64,000 bases of DNA, from assembly GCF_016827605.1 (NCBI RefSeq), contig NZ_JAEPJQ010000001.1, positions 186,001 to 250,000 of the forward strand. The letters are read 5' to 3'. Both the position numbers and the translations under genes were made by a program. This DNA is from Hyunsoonleella ulvae (lineage in GTDB: Bacteria > Bacteroidota > Bacteroidia > Flavobacteriales > Flavobacteriaceae). The notes under the pieces are model-generated. The model had not been told where the DNA came from. It saw only the letters and a program-made list of their open reading frames with translations, and ran no database searches. Below, piece after piece: positions 17,472-25,782 of this stretch. Each line of letters opens with the position of its first letter. Within the stretch, counting starts at the first letter, position 1.

Positions 17472-18242
17472 ATGAAACAGCTTTTCAAAACCATATTAAA
17501 TATAGTTCCAAGACCTTTATTAATTAGGCTAAGCTATATTGTGCGTCCTATTTTAGTAGTTTTTCTTAAAGGAAACAAGTATATAGATCCCATAGATGGC
17601 AAAAGCTTCAAAACATTCCTGCCTTATGGTTATGAAAAACAACGCCATAATGTATTATCACCATCTACCCTTTCATTAGAACGCCATCGTTTACTTTGGC
17701 TATACCTTAAGCGCGAAACCAACTTCTTTACAGCACAATTAAAGGTATTACACTTTGCTCCAGAACAAGCATTTTACAAACGTTTTAAGAACATGGACAA
17801 TCTAGATTACCTCACTACAGATTTAAATTCTCCTTTGGCAGATGTAAAAGCTGATATTTGCAATCTCCCTTTTAAAGATAAAGAATTCGATGTTATTTTT
17901 TGTAATCACGTTCTAGAACATATTCCAGATGACACCAAAGCTATGGAGGAATTACATAGAATAATGAAACCAGGTGGCTGGGGTGTTTTCCAAATTCCAC
18001 AAGACTTAAATAGAACTACTACTTTTGAGGATGATTCTATTACAGATAAAAAGGAACGTGCAAAAATATTTGGACAGTATGACCACGTTAGGGTTTATGG
18101 GCGTGATTATTTTGATAAGCTAAGAGCGTGTGGTTTTAAAGTAGATGAAATAACCTATTCTAAAACACTCCCAAAAGCTGATGTAGAAGTATTTTGTTTA
18201 AATAAAGAGGAAATTATTCCTGTAGTTTCAAAACCTATTTAG
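17472..18242 (+). CDS. Class I SAM-dependent methyltransferase
   Basis: The 256-residue protein starts with a basic, hydrophobic stretch (LFKTILNIVPRPLLIRLSYIVRPILV) that could lie on the membrane. The Methyltransf_11-type core follows: a motif I that is atypical (VLHFAPEQAFYKRF instead of a glycine-rich loop), then DVKADICNLPFKDKEFDVIFCNHVLEHIPDD and MKPGGWGVFQIP. The sequence DHVRVYGRDYFDKLRACGF closes it. The HFAPE start is shared by a Bacteroidota group next to glycan or lipid genes. The acceptor is unknown. Confidence 0.85.
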   Translation: MKQLFKTILNIVPRPLLIRLSYIVRPILVVFLKGNKYIDPIDGKSFKTFLPYGYEKQRHNVLSPSTLSLERHRLLWLYLKRETNFFTAQLKVLHFAPEQAFYKRFKNMDNLDYLTTDLNSPLADVKADICNLPFKDKEFDVIFCNHVLEHIPDDTKAMEELHRIMKPGGWGVFQIPQDLNRTTTFEDDSITDKKERAKIFGQYDHVRVYGRDYFDKLRACGFKVDEITYSKTLPKADVEVFCLNKEEIIPVVSKPI

Positions 18243-18307
18243 ATTCTTAAAATTCAAAAATTAGTATCTTAATCGTATAAAAAACCTTCAGAAGGCACTA
18301 ATTATTT

Positions 18308-19747
18308 ATGACTTACCAACCTTTATCCAAACGCATAGGGCTTTTTTTGGGACCCCTTCTTTTTATCATTCTAAATATTTTACCCTCCCATTTAGTTTCA
18401 AATAAAGGAGACCTTGTTATAGCAACCGCACTCTGGATGATTGTTTGGTGGATTACCGAGGCTGTTTCAATATCAGTAACCGCACTTCTACCCTTACTCC
18501 TGTTTCCATTACTAAATGTGATGTCCCTACCAGATGTTGGCGCTAATTACGGAAGCCCAATAATATTTCTGTTTTTTGGTGGATTTGTGCTTGCCTTAGC
18601 CCTTGAAAAAGTAAATCTCCATAAAAGAATTGCGCTTAACATTATTAAAAAAACAGGCACCTCTCCAAACAAAGTTATTTTAGGTTTTATGATAGCCACA
18701 GCATTTATGAGTATGTGGATAAGCAATACAGCAAGCACTGTGGTTATGCTACCAATAGCCATGTCTGTTATAAGGCTTTTAATAAATGATGATGACGGTT
18801 TCACAAAAAAAGACAGAAATTTTGCTTTGAGTGTTATGTTGGGAATTGCATTCTCTGCAAATGCAGGTGGAATAGCCACAATTATTGGCACGCCTCCAAA
18901 TTCTGTTTTAGTGGGATTATTGGAGAATGAATACCAAATCGAAATTTCATTCTTAAAATGGATGCTTTTAGGATTACCTTTTTCCATTGTACTCATTACC
19001 ATTATTTATTTAATTATAGTTAAATGGTTATTCCCCAATACTGGCTTAAATTTTAACACATCCAATACTATTATTGATGAAGAAATACAAAAACTAGGAA
19101 AGTTATCTGCGAAAGAAAAACAGGTTTTAATAGTGTTTGCATCTATGGTGTTTTTGTGGATTTTTAGAAGTACCATAAATACACTTCTGCCCCAGTTAAA
19201 ATTATCAGATACTACCATAAGCATTGCTGGAGCAATTGCGCTATTTGCAATCCCCCATAAACTAAAAAAAGGAGATTTCATTTTAAAATGGGAAGACACA
19301 AAACATTTAGCTTGGGGCATCCTAATTCTATTTGGTGGTGGTTTAGCTCTAGCAAAAGGCATGTCGGCTACTGGCATTGTAGCCATGGTGGCAGATACCA
19401 TAGCTAATGCTAATATTAGTGTTATTCTAATAGCAACACTGCTAATTATACTTATGCTTTTTATGACTGAACTAATGAGTAATGTTGCATTAGTCGCTGT
19501 ATTAGCTCCTGTTGTGGCAGGCATTGCAATTGGCTTGGATATACCAATATTGTATCTTTTAATCCCCGTAACTATGGCTAGTAGTTGTGCTTTTATGCTT
19601 CCAATGGCTACACCACCAAATGCCATAGTTTTTGCCAGTGGCTACGTTAAGGTAAGCGACATGGCTAAAGCGGGTGTGGTAATAAATCTTATTGCTGTGC
19701 TCTTATTAATTGGAGTTTTTAAATTTGTTGTTCCGCTCATCTTTTAA
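18308..19747 (+). CDS. DASS/SLC13-family sodium-coupled anion (dicarboxylate-type) symporter
   Basis: The 479-residue inner-membrane protein has about 11-13 membrane segments. It has the two signature hairpin motifs of VcINDY-type transporters: SNTASTVVMLP in the first half and MSNVALVAVLAP in the second, with the MATPPNAIVFASG loop near the end. The family imports C4-dicarboxylates, citrate or sulfate with Na+. The substrate cannot be told from these motifs. Na+ coupling suits a cell that makes a sodium gradient with the Nqr complex found 11 kb away. Confidence 0.92.
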   Translation: MTYQPLSKRIGLFLGPLLFIILNILPSHLVSNKGDLVIATALWMIVWWITEAVSISVTALLPLLLFPLLNVMSLPDVGANYGSPIIFLFFGGFVLALALEKVNLHKRIALNIIKKTGTSPNKVILGFMIATAFMSMWISNTASTVVMLPIAMSVIRLLINDDDGFTKKDRNFALSVMLGIAFSANAGGIATIIGTPPNSVLVGLLENEYQIEISFLKWMLLGLPFSIVLITIIYLIIVKWLFPNTGLNFNTSNTIIDEEIQKLGKLSAKEKQVLIVFASMVFLWIFRSTINTLLPQLKLSDTTISIAGAIALFAIPHKLKKGDFILKWEDTKHLAWGILILFGGGLALAKGMSATGIVAMVADTIANANISVILIATLLIILMLFMTELMSNVALVAVLAPVVAGIAIGLDIPILYLLIPVTMASSCAFMLPMATPPNAIVFASGYVKVSDMAKAGVVINLIAVLLLIGVFKFVVPLIF

Positions 19748-19757
19748 CATAAACAGA

Positions 19758-20759
19758 TTAGTTCTCAGGGAACCCGTTTAATGCTAAAGTCTCTAGAGCA
19801 TTAGCATCATTTTCAAAAATTAAAAATACTTTCAATTCAGGATGCGATTTTAAAAAAGATTGTACTGCATCAATCCCCATGGCTTGAAATGCTGTTGCAT
19901 AACCATCTGCCACCATACAGTCTTTTGCAATAACCGAGACACTTAAAATATTAGTTCTGGTAGGATACCCCGTTTTTGTGTTTATAATGTGGGCAAATTT
20001 ATTGCCGTTTTCATCTACTTTAAACTTTCTATATGTACCAGATGTTGCCATAGCTTCATCCTTTAAATTTATTGCTTTAAAAACACTCTGCTCCCCATCA
20101 AACCTAGGTTCATCTAAACCAACCCGCCAAGGTTTACGCTTTTCTTTATTCTCTCCTTTAACCCTTAACTCTCCCCCTATTTCAACCAAATAGTTATTGA
20201 TGTTTTTACTTTCTAAAAATGCACTGATTACATCAACGCCATACCCTTTGGCAATGGCATTAAACTCTAAGTAGGCATCCAAAGGTTTTATAATTTTTTT
20301 ACCTTCTAATTTTACTTTATCAAAACCTACATGTGCCATCAACCCATTAATAGTAGTACTATCAGTTAAAAATTTATTTTGGTCAGCACCAAAACTCCAC
20401 GCATTTACAACATCCCCAATAGTAGGATCAAAAACACCATGAGTTGCTTCGTATATTTTTTTTGAAGTTGAAAACACACATTCAAAATGGTGGTCTACAA
20501 CAACAGGTTCGTTTCTATTTAATTTAGAAATATCTGAATTGGGTATATATGTTGATAAAGACTTATTAATTACAGCAAACAAACTATCAAACTGTACTGT
20601 ATAATCAATTTCATCATCATAAATAACATTATAACTCGTACCAAAAACAGCTCCAGAAAGTTTTGTATTATGAGAAGTATCAACAGTGGTAGATGTTTGT
20701 TGGTGTTTTTTACAGGAAAATGCAATGAGAACTATTAAAAACGTAATTAGCTTCTTCAT
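19758..20759 (-). CDS. apbE: FAD:protein FMN transferase
   Basis: ApbE attaches FMN covalently to threonines in NqrB, NqrC and RnfG-type proteins, using FAD and Mg2+. The 333-residue protein has a lipoprotein-type signal (LIVLIAFSCKK), so it sits in the periplasm at the membrane. Family motifs are present: FGTSYNVIY, LNRNEPVVV, FDPTIGDVVNAWSFG, FNAIAKGYGVDVI, VEIGGELRVKG and the end VIAKDCMVADGYATAF with the metal-binding Asp. HIINTKTGYPT stands in place of the usual HIIDPxTG. Its ATG follows the stop of the small upstream gene directly, so the two form one unit. The targets NqrB and NqrC are encoded at 32.8-34.8 kb. Confidence 0.95.
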   Translation of the reverse strand: MKKLITFLIVLIAFSCKKHQQTSTTVDTSHNTKLSGAVFGTSYNVIYDDEIDYTVQFDSLFAVINKSLSTYIPNSDISKLNRNEPVVVDHHFECVFSTSKKIYEATHGVFDPTIGDVVNAWSFGADQNKFLTDSTTINGLMAHVGFDKVKLEGKKIIKPLDAYLEFNAIAKGYGVDVISAFLESKNINNYLVEIGGELRVKGENKEKRKPWRVGLDEPRFDGEQSVFKAINLKDEAMATSGTYRKFKVDENGNKFAHIINTKTGYPTRTNILSVSVIAKDCMVADGYATAFQAMGIDAVQSFLKSHPELKVFLIFENDANALETLALNGFPEN

Positions 20760-21137
20760 CTAGTTTAAGTTTGATTCTATGTATTGAATACCATTGTATT
20801 CTATTAAATAATCTTCGTTAAGGTATACAGGTAAATCTTCTCCATTAGGGTTGCCTAAACCTACTCCAGCATAGAGTACCTTAGCATCTTTCTCAAAGGC
20901 ATGCTTTTTAAAAGACTCCATCCAAACCACATCATAGTTATTGGGGTTGTCTGGTAAAACTACAGCACGAACTACTACAAAATAATACTGATTGTTTTTG
21001 TCGATACATACAAATTGAGGATGTCTCTTAAGTTGGCTATTAATAGCCACAAATTCAAAACCACGTTGTTCCAAATCTTTTCCAACATGATTCATTGCCA
21101 GATTATGTAATTCCTGCTTAGAAAGTGGTTTACTCAT
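20760..21137 (-). CDS. Small conserved protein co-transcribed with apbE
   Basis: The 125-residue soluble protein has no signal peptide. It has an alpha/beta look, with strands such as YYFVVVRAVVLP and AKVLYAGVGLGNP, and could belong to a restriction-endonuclease-like or similar small fold; this is a guess. Relatives in Flavobacteriaceae are, as I recall, often labelled Na+-translocating NADH-quinone reductase subunit F, which is misleading because no FAD, NADH or iron-sulfur motif is present. A TATTTTTG box ends 4 bases before the ATG, so the mRNA would be nearly leaderless. It abuts apbE, which suggests a link to flavin attachment. Confidence 0.7.
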   Translation of the reverse strand: MSKPLSKQELHNLAMNHVGKDLEQRGFEFVAINSQLKRHPQFVCIDKNNQYYFVVVRAVVLPDNPNNYDVVWMESFKKHAFEKDAKVLYAGVGLGNPNGEDLPVYLNEDYLIEYNGIQYIESNLN

Positions 21138-21141
21138 GCTG

Positions 21142-21149
21142 CAAAAATA
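21142..21149 (-). promoter_or_regulatory. Probable promoter -7 box (TATTTTTG) of the small gene-apbE unit
   Basis: It fits TAnnTTTG on the minus strand and is only 4 bases from the ATG. Confidence 0.5.
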
Positions 21150-21164
21150 CTAAAACTTACTAGG

Positions 21165-21194
21165 ATGATGACATTTTTAAGCACTTTCGATGTA
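21165..21194 (+). repeat. 30-base intergenic repeat, copy 1
   Basis: It begins ATGATGACATTTT and ends TTCGATGTA. Both ends are exactly repeated at 22382-22411, with 24 of 30 positions identical overall. It lies 39 bases before the following lipoprotein gene. Confidence 0.7.
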
Positions 21195-21233
21195 GTAATA
21201 TAAGTAATTGTTAACCCATTAAATAAACGTACT

Positions 21234-22379
21234 ATGACACCTAAACTATATTGCCTTAGCATACTTACGCTACTACTCTTTTCTTGTGGACAAAACACAA
21301 AAAACAACAGTGATTTTGCTGATTTTGGTTATGATTCTGAAACCCTATTAGATGAAAATAACACCTCAGAGTTTGAGGAACAAAAACCCAAAATATCCCA
21401 TAGCCTAAAGGGATATAAAGTTATGAGCAAACAATTTGGGATACCTGTAGGTATTATGCCAATACCAAAGGACTGGAAGGTAAAGCGTAAAAACAACGAA
21501 GGTATTTTATTTGAATCTTCCAGTGACATTAAGGTCTATGGTGAACGTTTTATTTCTTACTTCTTCTCTAACAACCAACAACTTAATTACATTACACAAC
21601 AGAGTGGCAGGCCAGTAGCACCAGTAAAAAACTTAAATAGAGTACTTCAAGAAGATATTTTGCCGCATGCTGAAGCCCAAGGTGTAAAATTAACAAATCA
21701 GTTCTCGCTACCAGCCCTATCCCAATTTGATAAACGCTTTGACAGTTACCTGTTTAAAGGGATACCCGAAAACAAACAATTTCAATGCCTCGCTACAGAG
21801 TGGATAGATAAAAAGGGAATAAAATCAATAGGTATTATCCGATATTTCACAAACCATTATCCAACTACTGGAGGTATGGATTGGGGATATACCTTAAATG
21901 CTATGGAAGCTCCTATTCATGAATATGAAAGTGCTAAAAAAGCATTCATCAACGCGTTAGTGCATTTTGAAATTAACCCACAATGGGTACAAAGTAACAA
22001 TACCTTTTATTCACAAAAATCAAGACAAGGTGCAGCACAACACCAACAACGTATGGCAGCAATCAACGCACAAGGTCAAGCCGCTAGAAATCTTGGTAAC
22101 ACCTACAGCTCTATATCTGACAGTAGTTTTGAAAGCTGGCAACGTAGAAATAACATGAATAACGCTGGACATTCCAAATCCATAAATAATGGTATATGGG
22201 AACGCACAACGGTATCTAGCCCAAATACTGGACAACAGTATTATGTAGAAGGGCAAAATAATTATTACTGGATGAACCAGAATAATGAATATGTGGGAAC
22301 CGATAATTCACTTTACAACCCAAACATAGATAATTCTATGAACCAACAAGACTGGACACAATACAATATTGAAAACTAA
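21234..22379 (+). CDS. Predicted lipoprotein, 381 residues, unknown function
   Basis: The signal sequence ends at the lipobox LLFSCGQN. Residues about 60-250 form a mixed domain with GIPVGIMPIPKDWKVKRKN and TEWIDKKGIKSIGIIRYF, which looks like a stress-sensing or LpqN-like alpha/beta fold, but I do not recognise it. The C-terminal third is rich in Gln, Asn and Tyr (QQRMAAINAQGQAARNLGNTYSSISDSS, then several YW/NN repeats) and is probably extended. The gene is led by the 30-base repeat shared with the next gene. Confidence 0.7.
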   Translation: MTPKLYCLSILTLLLFSCGQNTKNNSDFADFGYDSETLLDENNTSEFEEQKPKISHSLKGYKVMSKQFGIPVGIMPIPKDWKVKRKNNEGILFESSSDIKVYGERFISYFFSNNQQLNYITQQSGRPVAPVKNLNRVLQEDILPHAEAQGVKLTNQFSLPALSQFDKRFDSYLFKGIPENKQFQCLATEWIDKKGIKSIGIIRYFTNHYPTTGGMDWGYTLNAMEAPIHEYESAKKAFINALVHFEINPQWVQSNNTFYSQKSRQGAAQHQQRMAAINAQGQAARNLGNTYSSISDSSFESWQRRNNMNNAGHSKSINNGIWERTTVSSPNTGQQYYVEGQNNYYWMNQNNEYVGTDNSLYNPNIDNSMNQQDWTQYNIEN

Positions 22380-22381
22380 TA

Positions 22382-22411
22382 ATGATGACATTTTAAAAGT
22401 ACTTCGATGTA
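22382..22411 (+). repeat. 30-base intergenic repeat, copy 2
   Basis: It starts 2 bases after the stop of the preceding gene and lies 34 bases before the next ATG, nearly the same distance as copy 1 has to its gene. Confidence 0.7.
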
Positions 22412-22445
22412 CCAATAAACAAAAAACTATTAAAGCAAAACATCT

Positions 22446-23234
22446 ATGAAAGCATTTAAGTTATACAGCCTTTTAGCCATTGTTATTTTATTAACCTCAT
22501 GCAGTTCGAATGATGATAATGATAACGCTAATAGTCTCGTAGGATTTACAACACAAGATAATTGTCCTGAATTACCCATAGGTGCAACCTCTGCGTATTG
22601 GGAATACGCCAAAGGCAATCCCATTCCCTTAAATCAAATACCAGTACTGCAAAATCCTCAAGCACCATTTTCCTATGCTCATAGCAACAGGAATCTACCT
22701 CCGCTAACCTTAACACCCCCTCAAGGTTATCAAGCTATTGATTATATAAATCCCAATACCAATCCTTTTGGGGTAAATATGATTAGGAACGACGGTGCAG
22801 TGGTATGGAGATACGTTCCCATTTCAACGTATCCTGTTAATTTTTCAGACTCAAATATTTTAGACACTGAAGTAAATAATGTTACCAATGCTTTTGGTTT
22901 CAATGCTAATTATAATACACTTTGCGAAGCAACTCCAATAGTATTTAGTGAAAATGGTATCACAAGAATTTTTAGAGCCAGAATGATAGAATTTAACAAT
23001 ACAACAGCACTCATTTGGATCGCAGCAACTTATGTGGAAAGCTTGTTTACGGTAAGTGTAGCTTCATCAGTATCTGCGGGACCTAGTAATGAATATGCTA
23101 ATCTAGTTATGGATATATTTTTACCTATGAGTTTTCAATTATATCCATCAGGGAGCAGTCCATTATCAGATAGAGATAATGATGGAACACCAGATATTTT
23201 TGATCCCGAGCCTGATAATCCTAATGTAAAATAA
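22446..23234 (+). CDS. Predicted surface lipoprotein, 262 residues
   Basis: A lipobox LLTSCSSNDDNDN, acidic after the cysteine, suggests export to the cell surface. The body (about 35-245) is beta-rich with no family I can name; it contains AYWEYAKGNPIPLNQIPVL and a stretch MDIFLPMSFQLYPSG. The end, LSDRDNDGTPDIFDPEPDNP, is a thrombospondin type-3-like calcium-binding repeat of the DxDxDGxxD form, frequent in secreted flavobacterial proteins. It is not followed by a type IX sorting domain. The gene is probably co-transcribed with the next, 22 bases on. Confidence 0.72.
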   Translation: MKAFKLYSLLAIVILLTSCSSNDDNDNANSLVGFTTQDNCPELPIGATSAYWEYAKGNPIPLNQIPVLQNPQAPFSYAHSNRNLPPLTLTPPQGYQAIDYINPNTNPFGVNMIRNDGAVVWRYVPISTYPVNFSDSNILDTEVNNVTNAFGFNANYNTLCEATPIVFSENGITRIFRARMIEFNNTTALIWIAATYVESLFTVSVASSVSAGPSNEYANLVMDIFLPMSFQLYPSGSSPLSDRDNDGTPDIFDPEPDNPNVK

Positions 23235-23256
23235 AAAACAACTCGTACTTATAATT

Positions 23257-24312
23257 ATGAAAACAAATAATCATTTTAACAACCTTTTTATAACTCTTTT
23301 AGTCATCTCTTTTTTTACGATTAGCTGTAGTAAAAATGATGAGAGTGAAAAAATGGAAGAAGACACAACCGGCCTAAACGTTTATGTTGCTGGTACAAAA
23401 TCTATAGATGCGTTAACATCAGTTGCTGAATTGTGGGTAAATAACACCCCAAGAAATATAGCTAAAAGTAACGGTACTGGAACTGCCAGTTCTGTATTTG
23501 TTGCAGGTAACGATGTGTATGTTACCGGGCACGAATCTAACGGTTCACTTAATATTGCTACTGTGTGGAAAAATGGTACAGCAACAACACTTACAGATGG
23601 CAGTAAAAACTCCACATCTGCATCAATCTTTGTAGATAACGGCGACGTTTATGTTGCTGGCGATGAAATAGAAAATATAGGGTTTAATGCTAGGGTATGG
23701 AAAAACGGCATTGCAACCGATTTGTCAGATGGTTTTCAATCCAGAGCAACTTCTGTTTTTGTATCAAATGGCAATGTTTATGCCGCAGGTTGGCAATACA
23801 TACAGTCGGAATTTAGAGCCGTAGTTTGGAAAAATGGTATCGCAACACAACTTACTGATGGAACTAAATTTGCAACTGCTAGTTCTGTATATGTAGATGG
23901 CGACGATGTTTATGTTGGAGGCTCTGAGTACAACACTTCTACAGACAAAATATTAATTGCTAAAATTTGGAAAAACGGAGTACCTATAGATCTAACAGAT
24001 GGGACAAATAGTGCTTTAGTTGAAGCTGTTTTAATTTCAGGAAATGATGTATACGCTGTTGGTATGGAAAATCTGGGCAATCAATTTGAAGACGCTGCTG
24101 CCATGTGGAAAAATGGAGTCATTACATATCTAACCGATGGTAATAACTATGCAAGAGCACATTCAATTTTTATACATGAAAATGATGTATATGTAGCAGG
24201 TACTGAAAGAGGAGAAAATAACGAAGCAGCAACGGTTTGGAAAAATGGCGTTGCCACAAATTTAACCGATGGTAAAAATTTTGCCAGAGCACTTTCTATT
24301 TTTGTTAAATAA
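23257..24312 (+). CDS. Lipoprotein with seven WKNG repeats, probable beta-propeller
   Basis: After the lipobox FFTISCSKNDE the rest is made of seven repeats of about 45 residues with the pattern VWKNGxATxLTDG, Ala/Ser-rich, SIFVxxxDVYVAGxE. The first starts with the variant LWVNNTPRNIA, the others with WKNG. The chain begins with LNVYVAGTKS and ends with LSIFVK, so the last blade seems to be completed by the N-terminal strand, as in a closed seven-bladed propeller. It probably binds a partner or a polysaccharide at the surface. No catalytic motif is seen. Confidence 0.85.
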   Translation: MKTNNHFNNLFITLLVISFFTISCSKNDESEKMEEDTTGLNVYVAGTKSIDALTSVAELWVNNTPRNIAKSNGTGTASSVFVAGNDVYVTGHESNGSLNIATVWKNGTATTLTDGSKNSTSASIFVDNGDVYVAGDEIENIGFNARVWKNGIATDLSDGFQSRATSVFVSNGNVYAAGWQYIQSEFRAVVWKNGIATQLTDGTKFATASSVYVDGDDVYVGGSEYNTSTDKILIAKIWKNGVPIDLTDGTNSALVEAVLISGNDVYAVGMENLGNQFEDAAAMWKNGVITYLTDGNNYARAHSIFIHENDVYVAGTERGENNEAATVWKNGVATNLTDGKNFARALSIFVK

Positions 24313-24368
24313 AAAAAGTAAAATATGAAGTTGATAATCGAAATAATAGTCATTTAATAGCCTAGTAT

Positions 24369-24398
24369 TTGTAACAATATGAAATAATTGTATCTTTC
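24369..24398 (+). promoter_or_regulatory. Promoter of the sigma/TPR/CHAT module
   Basis: TTG at 24369-24371, 19 bases, then TATCTTTC at 24391-24398, close to the flavobacterial consensus TTG-N17-19-TAnnTTTG. It lies 16 bases before the ATG of the sigma factor gene. Confidence 0.6.
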
Positions 24399-24414
24399 CT
24401 CTAGCTATTAATTC

Positions 24415-24981
24415 ATGGGGAAAAAAATACACTTATTGAGTCAGTCTCAACTAGTAGATGCTATCAAAGAAAATGATGCTAACATCTTGAAAGCGCTATA
24501 TACATCCAATTATCCTAAAATAGAAGCTTTGGTGTTAAAAAACAGTGGTTCTTCTGCACACGCAAAAGATATTTATCAAGACGCATTTATTACCGTTTGG
24601 ACACATATAAAACAAAATAAATTTGCACCACAAAACGATAGTGCCCTACAAGGGTATTTATACAGAATATGTAAAAACAAGTGGACAGATGTTCTAAGAT
24701 CTAAAGCCTTTAGGGATGTAAAACCATTGAATACTGATACTATAAAAACAGTGAAATCTGAAGAAACATATGATACGCTAGAAGATAAAAAGCTAAAACT
24801 AACTATGGCTGCTTTTGAAAACCTAGGGCAACCGTGCAAACAACTCCTTAAAACATTTTATTTTGAAAAGAAATCATTAAAAGAAATCTCTAAAGAATTA
24901 AACATAGAAGAAACCACTGCTCGTAATAAAAAATACAGGTGCATGCAAAAATTAAGAGCTGTGGTTTTAGCCTCAAAATAG
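24415..24981 (+). CDS. ECF-type RNA polymerase sigma-70 factor
   Basis: At 188 residues this is a two-domain extracytoplasmic-function-like sigma factor. Region 2 is in YQDAFITVWTHIKQNK and LQGYLYRICKNKWTDVLRS; region 4, with its helix-turn-helix, is in QPCKQLLKTFYFEKKSLKEISKELNIEETTARNKKYRCMQKLR. It directs polymerase to its own set of promoters. The next two genes, separated by only 6 and about 50 bases, encode a membrane TPR protein and a CHAT protein, so its likely task is to control this module, possibly under membrane-protein control. Confidence 0.92.
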   Translation: MGKKIHLLSQSQLVDAIKENDANILKALYTSNYPKIEALVLKNSGSSAHAKDIYQDAFITVWTHIKQNKFAPQNDSALQGYLYRICKNKWTDVLRSKAFRDVKPLNTDTIKTVKSEETYDTLEDKKLKLTMAAFENLGQPCKQLLKTFYFEKKSLKEISKELNIEETTARNKKYRCMQKLRAVVLASK

Positions 24982-24987
24982 CAAACA

Positions 24988-25728
24988 TTGAAAAAGAATA
25001 ACAACATATCAGAAGAATTACTAGAAACCATAGAGCGTTACTTAAACGGTACTCTAAGCACCCTAGAGCGTGAAGACTTCAATAGACTTTTAGATCTTGA
25101 TGAAGATTTTAAAGCACAGGTTGAAGATGTTCGTACTATGCTTTTTGGTATAGAAGCCCAGTCTTTAAAAGAACAGTTAAATGAATTTCATGAGGAAATC
25201 CCACAAACAAAGGCTGAACCAACCCCAGAACAAAAAGTTCGTTTTTTAAGGTATAGCAAAATTGCCGCTGCAGCTGCTATTATTATTGCGGTTGGAAGTA
25301 TATGGTTTTTTAGTGGATCTCCAAACGAAACACTTTATGCAAAGTACTTTAAACCAGATCCTGGCTTACCAACAACTATGAGCAGTACCAATAATTTTGA
25401 ATTTTATGATGCTATGGTAAGCTACAAACATGGTGACTATAAAATAGCCATTGATAAATGGAACATTTTAAACAAACAAAAACCCGAAAACGATACCCTA
25501 AACTACTTTTTGGGTGTTGCCCACCTGGCTGCTAAAAACGCTGAAGAAGCCATACCTTACTTAGAGCGCGCAAGTGAAGCGAAAGATGGTTTTGAATTTT
25601 TAAGTGATGCCTATTTCTACTTAGGACTTGCATATATTAAAGAAGGGAACCTTGAGCTTGCAAAAAAGAATCTAGGTTTAAGTAATAGTGAAATAAGTAA
25701 AACTGTATTAAAGGAACTTGATAACTAA
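24988..25728 (+). CDS. Membrane-anchored TPR protein, likely partner of the sigma factor
   Basis: It begins at a TTG codon 6 bases after the sigma factor stop; no ATG fits the conserved N-terminus. Residues 1-85 are cytoplasmic, acidic and helical (LLETIERYLNGTLSTLEREDF), the kind of region anti-sigma factors use. A membrane segment is at 91-108 (KIAAAAAIIIAVGSIWFF). Residues about 130-240 carry TPR-like helix pairs (YKIAIDKWNILNKQKPENDTLNYFLGVAHLAA). Its place and topology suggest an anti-sigma factor or anchor, but it has no zinc-binding HxxxCxxC motif. Function is inferred only. Confidence 0.78.
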   Translation: MKKNNNISEELLETIERYLNGTLSTLEREDFNRLLDLDEDFKAQVEDVRTMLFGIEAQSLKEQLNEFHEEIPQTKAEPTPEQKVRFLRYSKIAAAAAIIIAVGSIWFFSGSPNETLYAKYFKPDPGLPTTMSSTNNFEFYDAMVSYKHGDYKIAIDKWNILNKQKPENDTLNYFLGVAHLAAKNAEEAIPYLERASEAKDGFEFLSDAYFYLGLAYIKEGNLELAKKNLGLSNSEISKTVLKELDN

Positions 25729-25782
25729 TTAAAAAGCAAAAGGTTTTCCTCTAAAGAAAGAACATGTTGCTTCATAACATTG

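Noticed and set aside
18547-19626. Two long minus-strand frames opposite the DASS symporter gene
   Set aside because: They are antisense to a well-supported membrane transporter; their hydrophobic, repetitive translations reflect the codons of the sense gene.
20760-21137. True NqrF subunit
   Set aside because: The protein is 125 residues with no FAD, NADH or 2Fe-2S motifs; the real nqrF is at 30130-31437.
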